NCBI GenBank assembly: GCA_900470095.1
Contig: UBZM01000045.1
Coordinates: 1-54,633 of the forward strand
Direction of reading: 5' to 3'
DNA: 54,633 nucleotides
Source: Hyphomicrobiales bacterium
GTDB lineage: Bacteria > Pseudomonadota > Alphaproteobacteria > Rhizobiales > Beijerinckiaceae
The translations under genes were made by a program, and so were the position numbers. Below are positions 1-12,000 of this stretch, piece by piece; position 1 is the stretch's first letter; each line of letters begins with the position of its first letter. The notes beneath the pieces were generated by a model. That model searched no databases and was not told where the DNA came from. It was given only the letters and a program-made list of their open reading frames with translations.

Positions 1-3000
1 GCCCCGATCAGGACGTCGTCGCCGCCCTGGCCGATCAGGTTGTCGGCTCCCGCCGCCCCGATCAGGACATCGCTCAGAGCCGTCCCGACATGCGTTCCAG
101 GAGCCGTGCCCGGACCAGGAGGCGGCGTGCCCGTGCCAGCCCCGTCATCATCATCGTCGTCGTCATCGCAGCCGCAATCATCATCGTCATCGTCGTCATC
201 GTCATCGTCGTCGCCATTGCCGGCGCCGTCGTCATCATCGTCATCGTCGTCGTCGCCATCTCCGGCGCCGTCATCGTCGTCATCATCGTCGTCGCCATCT
301 CCGGCGCCGTCATCGTCATCGTCATCGTCGTCGCCATCACCTGTGCCGGTGCCGTCATCGTCGTCGTCATCATCGTCATCGTCGCCGTCACCCGTGCCGG
401 TACCGTTGTCGCCGTCATCGCCGACGACGGTCTCGAAGATGTTCTCCGGCAGATTGGTCAGGCTGGTATTGCGGGCGATGATGTCCGCGAACTCCTGGCC
501 GTCGATGAAGTTCTCGTAGAAGTCGAAGTTCTCGACACGGTCGAGATAGTAGAACCGGTCGGCCTCCTGCAGGCGGTCGAACTGCTCGTGCAGCACGACC
601 CAGAAGGTCTGGCCGACCATGCCGCCATTGATATGCGTCTCGGCAAGGCCGCCGACCCAGAGATCGACCCGGTCGATCCCCTTCACGATGCCGGTGCCAT
701 CGGCCTGGATAGCCACGTTGATATTCGAATTGATCGCCTGGAAGGCCGCGATCTCATTGGCATCCAGGACGAGGTCCGGATAGGCCTGCCTGAACTGGGC
801 GATCACGGCATCGCTCAGATTGTTGCGCTGCTGGAAATCCTCCCACGAGGTATAGGGCGAGAGGTTTCCGGCATATCCAACCGCCTCCGAGACATAGGGA
901 TCCTGCGAAGCGGCAAGATCCGAACGCACCTGGTTCAACGTGCCAAGCCCGACATCCCAGCCGCGCGCCACATTGAAGGCGAACAGGTCGGCATTGATAC
1001 GCACCAGATCGTTGCGCACCGCGTCGACGATGTTGAAGTCCACCTCCTCCGCCGGCTGCCTGATGATGCCGCCTAGGATTGATTCCACACCGAGCTGCTC
1101 ATAGCCGGGCTGCGGGACATAGCCGGGAGGCAAGGGCGCGGTGAAGGCGCCGGCGTCGTTCGTCGGATTCAGGAAGGCGTCGAACAGCGCCACCTGCTTC
1201 GGCTGTCCATCCGCATCGAGTACGGTCATGGTCTGGCCGATCAGGGAGTGACCGACCCGGTACACGGCCGCCGCGAACTCATGCGAGATGGCAGCCGTCG
1301 CATCCGGATTGTAGTCGCCATGGCCGTGGTTGCCATCGCCCTTGATCCCGCCGATGAGATGATCGGCGAACTCGTCGAAGACGACGCGCTGGTACTCGGC
1401 CTCGTTGATAATCTTGGCCGCCTGGAAGAGTTCCTCCTGCGTGCCCTGGAAGCCGGCCTCCACCAGATTCTCGACGTGGAAGTTGTGATTGCGCGCCCAG
1501 ATCGTGTGCATCGCGGTCAGGGCGAAGTTCTCGTTCGCCCGGCCGTCGCCGGCGATATAGTGGTCAAGCACGCTGATGAACGGATTGGCATCGAGCAGCA
1601 GCGCATGTCCGGTGCCCATGAAATTGGACGCCATGTTCGCTGCCATCGTGGTGTTGATCACGCCGCCGCCATCAACCAGCCCGGCGAAATAGGTCCGGAA
1701 GGCGACCGGGCCGCCCGGGAGGCCAGTGAAGACGGTGTTGTTCTCCCAGTGTTCGAGGATCAGCTCGCGCAGCGTCGGCAGCAACCGGAAGTTCGGATCC
1801 GACGGGTCCGGCGCTCCAGCCAGAAGCATGGAGCCGAGGCCGCCATCACCGTCCCCTTCACGCAGGAACTGGCCGACGAGCCCGTTCGAGCCATAGGCCT
1901 GGTTCTGGTCCGCGAAGGGCGAGGTGCGATTGATATGCTGTGGAACGCCGTCGACAATCTCGTCGACCGTACCCCGGGTGAGATCGGCCGGATTGCCCGA
2001 TCCGGGCGCACCGTTGCCGGGAGCGCCGATCTGGATCGTGCCGTTGCCACCCTTCGGCAGGAAGTCGAGGCCGTGGTCGAAATACTGGCCGAACGCCATG
2101 AAGAAGATATTGGCGTCGTTACCGTTCTTCGGCAGATCGGCTTCCTGTACGCCGAGGATATTGCTGATGTTGCGCGGATCGAGCCCCTCGAAGATCGGGT
2201 TGATCTTGTTGTTGCCGGTCGCCGCGTCGTAGTCGCCATAGCGGGCTTCGGTCAGCCGGATGAAGTGCTCGTCCGCCGCACCGTAATCGGGATGGGCGAC
2301 ATTGTTGCCGTGGCCGCTGAGATCGCGGACGCCGGGCACCGTGTCGTCATCGCCAGGGACTTCCTGCCCGTTGACCAGGTGCTTCAGCCCGGAAAGGTCG
2401 CCGGCAGTGAGTTCGAACGCGCCGGTGATGCCATCGCCTCCCCCGTTCCCGCCACCATCTCCGCCTCCGTTGCCACCGCCATTTCCGCCACCACCATTGC
2501 CACCGCTGCCGCCGGAATTGGCGAAGGTCGGAGAAGCGCCGCCCGCCAGGGTTGCGAAAGTGATGGTATGGCCGCCATTCGTCAGCGTCGTCGTGCCGTT
2601 GCCGTTGTTCGTGCTCGTGTAGTTGGCGAGCGTCGAACCGGGCGCCAGCTCGATGACATCCTGTGGTCGCAAGGTCCCGATGATCGTGTCGTGGCCGCCC
2701 ATCGACTTGAAGACGATGCGGTGCGCCGAGGTCAGCGCCGAGATATTGACCGTATCATCGCCCGTCGAACCATCGATCGTGATGGTGTTGGTGAACAACG
2801 TGGTCGCCGCGAAATTGCCGATGACCTGGAAGGAATCGCCGCCGCCGCCACCGGTGATCTGGATTTCCTCGATGTTTGCCAGTTCCGCGATCACCACGCC
2901 ATTGCGGACGATGGCGATCTCCGTTGCCGGGTTTAGATTGAACGCGGCCGGTGCATTGGCTGCCGCATAGATCTGGAAGACCTCAGTCGTCGCATCCCCC

Positions 3001-6000
3001 ACGATCCGAACGGTGTCAGTGTCGCGTCCGCCATCGATGATGTCGCGTCCTTCGGTGGACCCGACAATGATCAGATCATCGCCGCGATCGCCGAGGATCG
3101 TGTCATTGCCCAGGCCGCCATTGATGGTGTCGTCACCGCGGCCGCCATCGATCGTGTCGTTCCCGGCCCCGCCATTGAGGATGTCGTTGTCGCGATCGCC
3201 CAGGATGGTGTCGTCGCCGTCGCCCCCATCGATGGTATCGGCGCCGCGGCCGCCGTCGATCGTGTCATTGCCGGCAAGGCCTGTGATCGTGTCGTCGCCA
3301 CGGTCGCCGGTGATCGTATCGGCGCCCGCCGTGCCGACAAGGACGTCGTTGGCACGCGTACCGACAATCGTGGTTGCCGGCAGAGGCGGGACATTCGTGC
3401 CGACGGTCGCCGTCGGGAGCGAATACACCTCCTCGAGCACGCCGCGGGCGTCCTGGTAGACCATGCGCAGCCTGATCGGCAGCCCGTTCTCGCCATCGGT
3501 GACCGTGAAGGTCGGGCCATGCACCCGCTCCACCTCGCCGGCTCCGAAAGTTTCGATATCGGCGAAACCGGTGCCGTCATCGACCTGCCAGAAATAGGAC
3601 ACAGGGGCTGCCGGCACGATTCCGCCCGGATTGTCCGCATCCGTCAGCCCGGCCAGGTTCACCGTCAGCACATCGCCGACCTGAATGCCATTGGCGGGCG
3701 TCGGATCGACGATCACTGGTCTGCCCACCGGCAGGTTGTTCGTGCCGCCGAGCACGACGGACTGATCGGCGAATTCCAGCCGCTCGATGTTGCGGAGCGT
3801 GTCCGTCCCATCCGTGCCGACATTGTCCGTGACCGTCACGGTGCCGTCGGGAGCAGTTGTCACCGTATAGTTAGCCCGCACACCGGAGAATTTGGCCGTG
3901 TCGAAATCGGCGGTTGCCGAGGTCAGGATCTCGCGAATGATCCTGAGCTGGCCGGGATTGTAAGTCCCAGCAAGCATGAACGGGACCATCGGCTCCATGG
4001 TATCAAACGAAGCGATCTCGGCGCCCGTGCCATCAATGTTTGCCCGGACGCTGATGCGCACGTTCAGCCACCGGTCGCCATCGATGATGTCGTTGCCGCC
4101 GCGGCCCTGGATGATGTCGCTACCGGCGCCGCCGAGGATGATGTTGCCGCCATCGAAGAAGGTCGCACCGGCAGGAAGCAAGGGCCGCAAGCCGTCGATC
4201 AAATCGATATTGGTCAGCACGCTGCCCGTGGCACCGGCGGTGCCCAGCGTGGTGGCGTCGGAGTCGTCGCCGTTGAGGACGTCGCCGAAACGCGAACCGG
4301 AGAGGCCTTCGACGAAGTCGAAACGGCTGAGCGAGGTCGACCCGCCCGGGACCGGCGGCTGATCGAAGAAGCGATCGGAGATATCGATATAGACGCCGGT
4401 CGTGTTGTATTTGTAGATCGCCCAGTCATAGCCGGAGCCGCCGATATAGCGGTCGCCGAAGCCGGTCTTGCCGGCCATGATGTCATCGCCGCCTTCGCCG
4501 TTGAACTTGTCGTTCTCGCCGTCGCCGATGAAGACGTCGTTGCCGATGACCGGATCATTGCCGAGCGGATCGAAATTGTCGCCAGGAGCGCCGTCGGAGG
4601 TACCCTTCTCGATCCAGTCGTCGCCCTCGTTGCCCATATCCTGTTCATTGGCCTTGCTGCCGAGGATGAAGTCGTTCCCCTGGCCACCAATGGCCTCCGA
4701 TGCGTCTTCGCCGGTGACGATGAAATCGCTGCCGAAGCCGCCGATGATCAGGTTGACGCCGTTGCCACCGTGGAGGACGTCGTTGCCGTCGCCACCCTGG
4801 ATATTGTCGTCACCACCCGTGTCCGTGATGATGTCGTCACCGGCGCCACCACGCAGTTGGTCGTTGCCGTCACCGCCCTCGATGCGGTCGTTGCCGCCAT
4901 CGCCCCAGATCGTATCGTCGCCCTCGCTCGCGATCAGGATGTCATTGCCGGCAGTACCGCCGAGAACGACATGCTCGTCTCCGGTGTACTGGAGGTAGTT
5001 GGTGTCGGGCCCGACAGTATTCGGGTTGTCGCGAATGACGAGCGGAAGCAGCGGATCGCCGTTTGTCGGGTCGTCGTTGCCATTCACGCCAAGTCCGGTG
5101 TGCTGCGCCGCCTGGTTCACTTCGAGCGTGAAGCCAGGGGTCGTGAAGACCACGCCCGGGAGGTGTGTCGCAGTCGAATTCGCCATGATCAGCTTGGCGA
5201 AGGAGTTGCTCTCGAGCTCCGCATTGAAGCTCAGGCCGGACGTGCGCTCGAGATAGTAGAAGCGGTCGCCGTCCTGCAGCTTTTCGAGCTGGTTCTCGAA
5301 GATGAAGTTGAAGGTCGAGCCCAGCATGCCGCCGAAGGGCATCTTCTCCTCGGCGAGACCACCGATCCAGAGATCGATCGCATCGACGCCGGTGATGGTG
5401 ACTCCATTGGGGCCGTTGACCCAGGCTCCCGTACCGTTCAGGAAGTCGAGCCGGTCGGCAGGTGCGCCATCTCCACCGAGGACCAACGCCATGGCCGCCC
5501 CACGCTTGGCCGCGAGGGTCGTGGCGCCCGTGATCGAGGAATGCGTGCCGTAGGCGGCGATGAAATTGATCACCGAATCCGGGTGCTTCAGGCTCTGAAC
5601 CAGATCGACCCAGCTCGCATAGGGCTTGAGCTGGACTTCGCCTGTCTGCGTATAAATTTGCCGACGGACCTCGTTCAGCGAGGGAATACCAACGTCACGA
5701 CCCCGTGCGATATTGATCGCGGGAAGGTCGAGCGGAAGGCCGAGCAGGTTGTTGCGCAAAGCCTCGGTGACGAACTCGTCGATCTCGTTGCCGACCTGGC
5801 GGGTCACGCCGCGAACGATCGCGCTGACCGCCTCCTCCGGATTGGCGCCGCTGGCCGCAAAGGCGAGCGGGTTCAGGAAGGCTGCGATCAGCCCCATCTG
5901 CTGGTCGGGATTGCCTGGATCGGACGAGACGACATCGAAATCCGCAGTGAAGCGGTCGACCGTCTCGGTCAGCATCGAGTGACCGAAGCGATAGACGGTG

Positions 6001-9000
6001 TGCGCGAATTCCGCGACGATCGAAGGATCCAAGTCCACATCATAGACCTGTGTCGGCGCGAAGAAGAGATCGACATTGGGCTGGATGGTCCGGGCGAATT
6101 CCTCGAAGACCAGATGCTGATATTGCATCTCGGTGCCGAATTTCGCGGTCTGGAACAGGCGCTCGCCATTCCACTGCAGGTTCGCGATATCGCTGGGCGT
6201 CGTCGGGAAGGTCGCAGGTTCGGTGCCGGGGATCAGCCATTCCTTGAGGAAGGCGAGATCGCCTGAGGTCAGCACCGTGTTCTTGGTCTGCTCGACCAGC
6301 CGATTATGCTCGGAGTGGAAGATCGCGTGCACGGCGGTGAGGCCGATATTCTCGTTCACGCGGCCGTCGCCGGCGATGTAATGCGCGTCGAGAAGCTCGT
6401 TATCATAGGCAAGGTTGTTGCCTCCCGGCCCCACGGGGACGGCATTTCCGGTATCCGTATCGGCGTCGGGCGCAAGGACACCGGCGTTGAACACCGGTAC
6501 GGCGTTGTGCGCGATGTCGTTGAGGAAGGCATGGCCGGTGCGCACCGCGTTCGCGAGGCTGATCGGAGCTGCCGGATTGCCTTCGACAAGCGTGGTTACG
6601 TCATCGGCGTTGCCGGCAATGCCGTCCGGCCCATTGTTGACCCGCATGACAACCTGCGGGAAGCCATTCGGCCCCTTGATGAAATTGCCATAGGCGTCGG
6701 TCGCCAGCAGCGGACCGCTGTCGATATCGGCATCGGTGAGATTGATGCCAAGGATGTCGCGCGCCTGAGCCTTGACCACCTTCCAGGTCGCCATGCCACC
6801 GATTTCGGTGTCGTCGGTTGTTCCAAACTTCCCATCGGCGCCCAGATCGCGATTGGTGATCAGCTGGCCCGTCGCAACCGGATCGCCGGCAGCGTTGAGC
6901 TGATAGCCGCGCAGGAAGACCTGGTGCGAGGGATGGGAGGAATAGGTCTGGTTCTGGTCGACGAAGGGCGAGGTCGTGTTCGTGTGCTCGTGGATGTCGT
7001 CGGCATTGCCGAGAATCCCGTCCGGTCCGGGCAGGTTGGTCGCCCGGGTCAGGACCATGAAGTTCGTCGGGCTACCTTGCACATAGAGCGGATCATCCGG
7101 CTGAAGCGGGATGAAGACCGTCCCGGAGCCGCCCTTGGTCACGAGATCGAGGCCGTGGTCGAAGAACTGGCCGAAGAAGGTCATCCAGGCGTTGAACGGC
7201 GCCGACAGACCGGCATCCGGAGCGATATTGGGAATCTCGAAGACCTGCTTGTCGTCGGCCGTGCCGAACTGGCCGTCGAGTCCCGGGCTGGTGACGATGG
7301 TCAGGCCGAGACCGTCGGCCACGCCGTCGAAGGTCGCCTGGGCTGCGACGACGGGGGCATTCGCGTCGTTCAAGGCCGCCTGATCGAGCGCAACGTGGTT
7401 TGCCGCCTGCGTCTGGGCGGTTTGGGCTGGGCCCAGAGCGGCCTGGGTCGAGGTAACGAGTGCGTCCGCCTCTGCGAACGCAGCTTCGGCATCCGTCCGC
7501 ACCTGAACGGCGTTATCAAGCGCGATGACAGCCGCCTGCACACCCGGATCAGCCAGAGGGTCTTCACCCGCCGGCACCGCGGCGACCGCCAAGGCCAAAG
7601 CCGTCTGCGCGGTCGATTCCGCCAGTTGCGCAGCCGTAACCGCGCCTGCTGCGGACGCGGCCGCCGTGGTGGCGGTGTTAGCAGCGGTCGTCGCTGCGGC
7701 GAGATTGGCATCCGCCGTTGCAAGGACCGCCTGTGAAGCACCGAGCGCTGTCTGCAGAGCGGCAACTCCGCTCGCCGCAGCGGCCTTCACAGCGTTGAGT
7801 GCCTGGAGCGCGGCCAGGAAGGTCGCGGTATCCGCCGTGATGTTTTCCGAGCCGGCGTTGCGAAGGGCCGCCGCGATCGCAGCGGGATTGTTCGCGGTCT
7901 GGTCGACGATGAGATTGCTGATCGTGCGCGGCTGCGAGTCGATCACCAGGCCGTTCGTCTGCTGGTAGGAGGTACCCGACTGCGCCGGATTGAACACCGG
8001 CGTCGTGACGCGTGGGAAGACGTTGTCGGCGGCTCCGAACGTGTCGCTCTGCTGCTGATTGAGCAGGTTGTTTCCGGAACCATCGACCGTGCGCAGGCCA
8101 AGCGCCGCCCGCACATTCGGCAGCAGCGAGGTCAGCGGCGTACCGGCCGCATTCGCTTCAGCAATCTTGATCTGGTCGAGGATGAAGTTGAGGTCCGAGC
8201 GCACCAGCATGATGCCCTCGCCACCCGCCGTCGCATCGACGACCGGCGTCGGCGCGACCGGCGGCGCCACGGGCCCCGCCACGACCGGCTGGGTCGGAGC
8301 CGAGAACACCGTCTCGGTGACGCCATGCCCGTCGGTGAAGATCGCCTTCACCCGCAGCGCCGAACCGGCGAGATCGGGCGTGACCCTGAAGGTCGTGCCA
8401 TCGGCACTCTGGAAGGCAAGATCACCGAGCGGGAGCAGGATGATGTCCTCGAAGATGCCCGAACCCGGGGTCGCTTCGAACTGCCAGTGATAGGAGATCG
8501 AGCCTGGAACGACGCCGTTGACAGCGCCGGGCCCCGTGTCGGCATCGGTCACGCCCGCGATCGAGACGCGCAGCAGTTGCCCTGAGGTCGGAGTGCCGTC
8601 AGGCGTGCTCGATGTGGCGTCGAGAATGCTGAGCTGGCCCGTCGGGTCGGCGTTCAGGCCGATGCCGTTGGGAAGCGTCAGGTTCTGATCCGAGAATTGA
8701 AGCCGCTCGACATTGACGAGCGTATCGGTGCCATCGGTCCCGGCATTGTCGGTGACGGTGGTGACGCCATTGGTCGTGGTGACCGTGTAGTCGGCCCTGT
8801 TGCCGGAGAAGATCGCGGTGTCGAAGCCGTTATTGTCGTCGATGATCTCGCGCACGGCCACCAGCTGACCGGGATTCCAGACGCCGCTCAGCATGTTCTG
8901 CAGCAGCTGCGGCGCGACCATGCTGTCGAAGGTGGCGATTTCCGCGCCGGTCCCATCGACATTGGCCCGCACGCTGATGCGCACGTTCAGCCAGCGGTCG

Positions 9001-12000
9001 CCATCGATCAGGTCGTCGCCGCCACGCCCCTCGAGCAGGTCGCTGCCGGCACCGCCGAGCATGATATTGCCGGTGGCGAAGCCGGTGGTCGAGAGCCCCG
9101 CCTGGCCCAGGAGTGTCGCCAGCCCGTTGATCAGGGCGACATTGGTCAACGCCCCGCCCGTGGCGCCGCCATGATTGAGGATCGTGACCGCATCGACATC
9201 GTCGCCGCGCAGGATGTCGGCAAAGCGCGAGCCGGACAGACCTTCGACCTCGGCGAACCGATCGAGGATTGACGCCGGCGAGGCAGCCACTGGCTGAACG
9301 ACGCCGGTATTCGCTGCAGGCGTCTCGCCATGCGGCTGGGCCAGTGCGGCCAGCGTCAGGTCGACCGTGACGCCCTGCTTGTCGCTCTTGTAGGTGACCC
9401 AGTCGAAGCCGGACATGCCGTCCATCTTGTCCTGGGCATCGCTGCCGACGAAGATGTCGTCGCCGCCCTCGCCGATGAACTCGTCAAAGCCGCCGCCACC
9501 CACGAAGATGTCGTTGCCGATGACGTCATCGGCCAGCAAGGGCGCAAAATTATCGCCAGGGGCGCCGTCCTGCGTGCCGTTCTCGATCCAGTCGTCGCCT
9601 TCGTTTCCGGTCGGCGGCAAGCTGGTCTTGGCACTGTAGATGAAGTCGTCACCCCGCCCACCGAAGGTGGTCGAGATGTCCTCCATCGTGACGATGTAGT
9701 CTTTGCCGGCGCCGCCCAGGATCAGATTCCCGACGCCGCCCACCATCATGTTGCCGGCGTGGATGACGTCGTTGCCGTCGCCGCCCTCGAGCCGGTCGTC
9801 GCCACCCAGGTCCTGGATGATGTCGTCGCCGGCGCCACCCAGGATGGTGTCGTTGCCGTAGCCCCCCTCCAGCCGGTCGTTGCCGCCGTCGCCATAGAGC
9901 GTGTCGTCGCCATCGCCGGAGATGATGACGTCATTGCCGGCGGTGCCGCCGAGGACGACATGGTCCTCACCGTTGTACTGAAGATAGTTCGTGTCTGCTC
10001 CCGCCGTCGCCGGATTGTCGCGGATGACGAGAGGAACGATCTCGACGCCATTGATCTCGATGCCGCCGGTCGGATCGGCACGACCATCCGGGCCGAGCCC
10101 GGTATGCTGCTTGGTCGGGTCGACTTCGAGCGTGAAGGTCGGCGTCGTGAAGATCGCGTTCGGCAGATGCGTCGCGTCGCTGTTGAGCATCACCAGCTTG
10201 GCGAAGGAGTTGTTCTCGAGCTCGGTGCCGAAATTCATGCCGGCCGTGCGCGACAGATAATAGAAGCGATCGCCGTTCTGCAGGGATTCAAGCTGGGTCT
10301 CGAAGACGAAATTGAAGGTCGAGCCGAGCATGCCGCCAAACGGCATCTTCTCTTCCGCAAGGCCGCCGATCCAGAAATCGACGTCGTTGAGACCGCCGAG
10401 CGAACCGCCGGCATGGGCGCCGGTCGCGTTCAGGAAGTCGAGACGGTCGGTCGGCGCCCCGACCCCGCCCAGCACGATCAGCGTGGCTGCTGCGCGCTTG
10501 TCGGCCAGCGTCAGCGCGCCGGTGATCGACGCATGCGTGCCATAGGCCGCGATGAAGTTGATCAGCGACTCCGCATGTTTCAGATGGCCGGCGAAGTCAG
10601 TCCAGCTGGTATAGGGCTTGAGTTGGCTGTCGCCGGTCATCGCGAAGAATTCGGAGCGCGCATTGTTGAGCGACGGGATGCCGGTATCGCGACCGCGCGC
10701 GATGTTCAGCGCCGGGAGGTCGAGCGGCAGGCCGAGCAGGTTGTTGCGCAGCGCTTCGGTGACGAACTCGTCGATCTCATTGCCGACCTGGCGGGTGACG
10801 CCACGCACGATCGCGCCGGTCGCCTGCTCCGGAGTGACGCCGCTCGCGGCATAGGCGAGCGGATTGAGGAAGGCTGCGATCAGGCCGAGCTGCGGGTCGC
10901 CGCCGACGGTGTTGAAGTTCGGGTCGAAGCGATCGACCGTCTCGGTCAGCATCGAATGGCCGAAGCGATAGACCGTATGCGCGAACTCCGCGAGGATCGC
11001 CGGGTTGATCGTGGTGTCGTAGCCGTTGGGCGCCAGGAATTCGTCGACCTGCGGCTGGACCGTGCGGGCGAACTCCTCGAACACCAGATGCTGATACTGC
11101 ATCTCGGTGCCGAACTTGGCGGACTGGAACAGGCGTTCGCCGTTCCAGTCGAGCGCGTCGATCTGGGCCTGCGTCAGCGGGAATGTCGTGCCCACGGCAA
11201 GCGGGGTATCGAGCCATTGGTTGAGAAAGGCGACATCGCCGGTCGCCAGCGCCACGTCCTTGGTCTGCTGGACCAGGCGGTTATGCTCGGAATGGAACAC
11301 GGCGTGCACGGCGGTGAGGCCGATATTCTCGTTCACGCGGCCGTCGCCAGCGATGTAATGCGCGTCGAGGAGCTCGTTATCGTATTGGCCGGCCGCCAGC
11401 GGGCCGGTGTTGACGATGCCGTCCGTATCCGCGGTCTTGCCTGTCGGATCGGCATTATGCGCGATGTCATTCAGGAAGGCATGGCCGGTATGGGCTGCGC
11501 CCACCAGGCTGATCGGCGCCGCCCGGTTGCCCTCGGTGAAGCTGCCGTCGGACATCATGACCATCGGCATGCCGCCCGGCCCCTTGATGAAGTTGCCATA
11601 GGCGTCCACGGCCAGGACCGGCACATTGCCGACATCGGCATCGGTGAGATTGATGCCGAGAATGTCGCGGGCCTGGGCCTTGACCACAGCCCAGGTCGCC
11701 ATGCCGCCGATCTCGACATCGTCGGCGGAGCCGAACCTGCCGTCAGCGCCGAGATTGCGGTTGGTGATCAGTTCGCCGGTCGCCACCGGGTCGCCATTGG
11801 CATCCAGCTCATAGGCACGCAGGAAGACCTGATGCGAGGGATTCGAGGAGTAGGTTTGGCTCTGGTCGACGAAGGGCGAGGTCGTGTTCGTGGCAGCCTG
11901 GCCACCTGCAGCGCGGCTCAAAACCATGAAGTTCAAAGCGCCGGGAGCCGTGCTGAACAGCGGGTCATCGGGCTTCAGCGGAATGAAGACGACTTCGGTC

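Noticed and set aside
130..420. CRISPR-like array at the left edge
   Set aside because: Periodic repeats, but they are in-frame Asp/Gly codons without unique spacers, inside an intact coding frame.
3519..6266. Long plus-strand ORF (915 codons) and similar ones at 9330-12008, 1248-2936 and 6306-7736
   Set aside because: Antisense shadows of the peroxidase/RTX frame: Asp/Gly/Ile-rich repeats on the minus strand read as Val/Ala/Asp-rich nonsense on the plus strand. No domains, no ribosome-binding sites.
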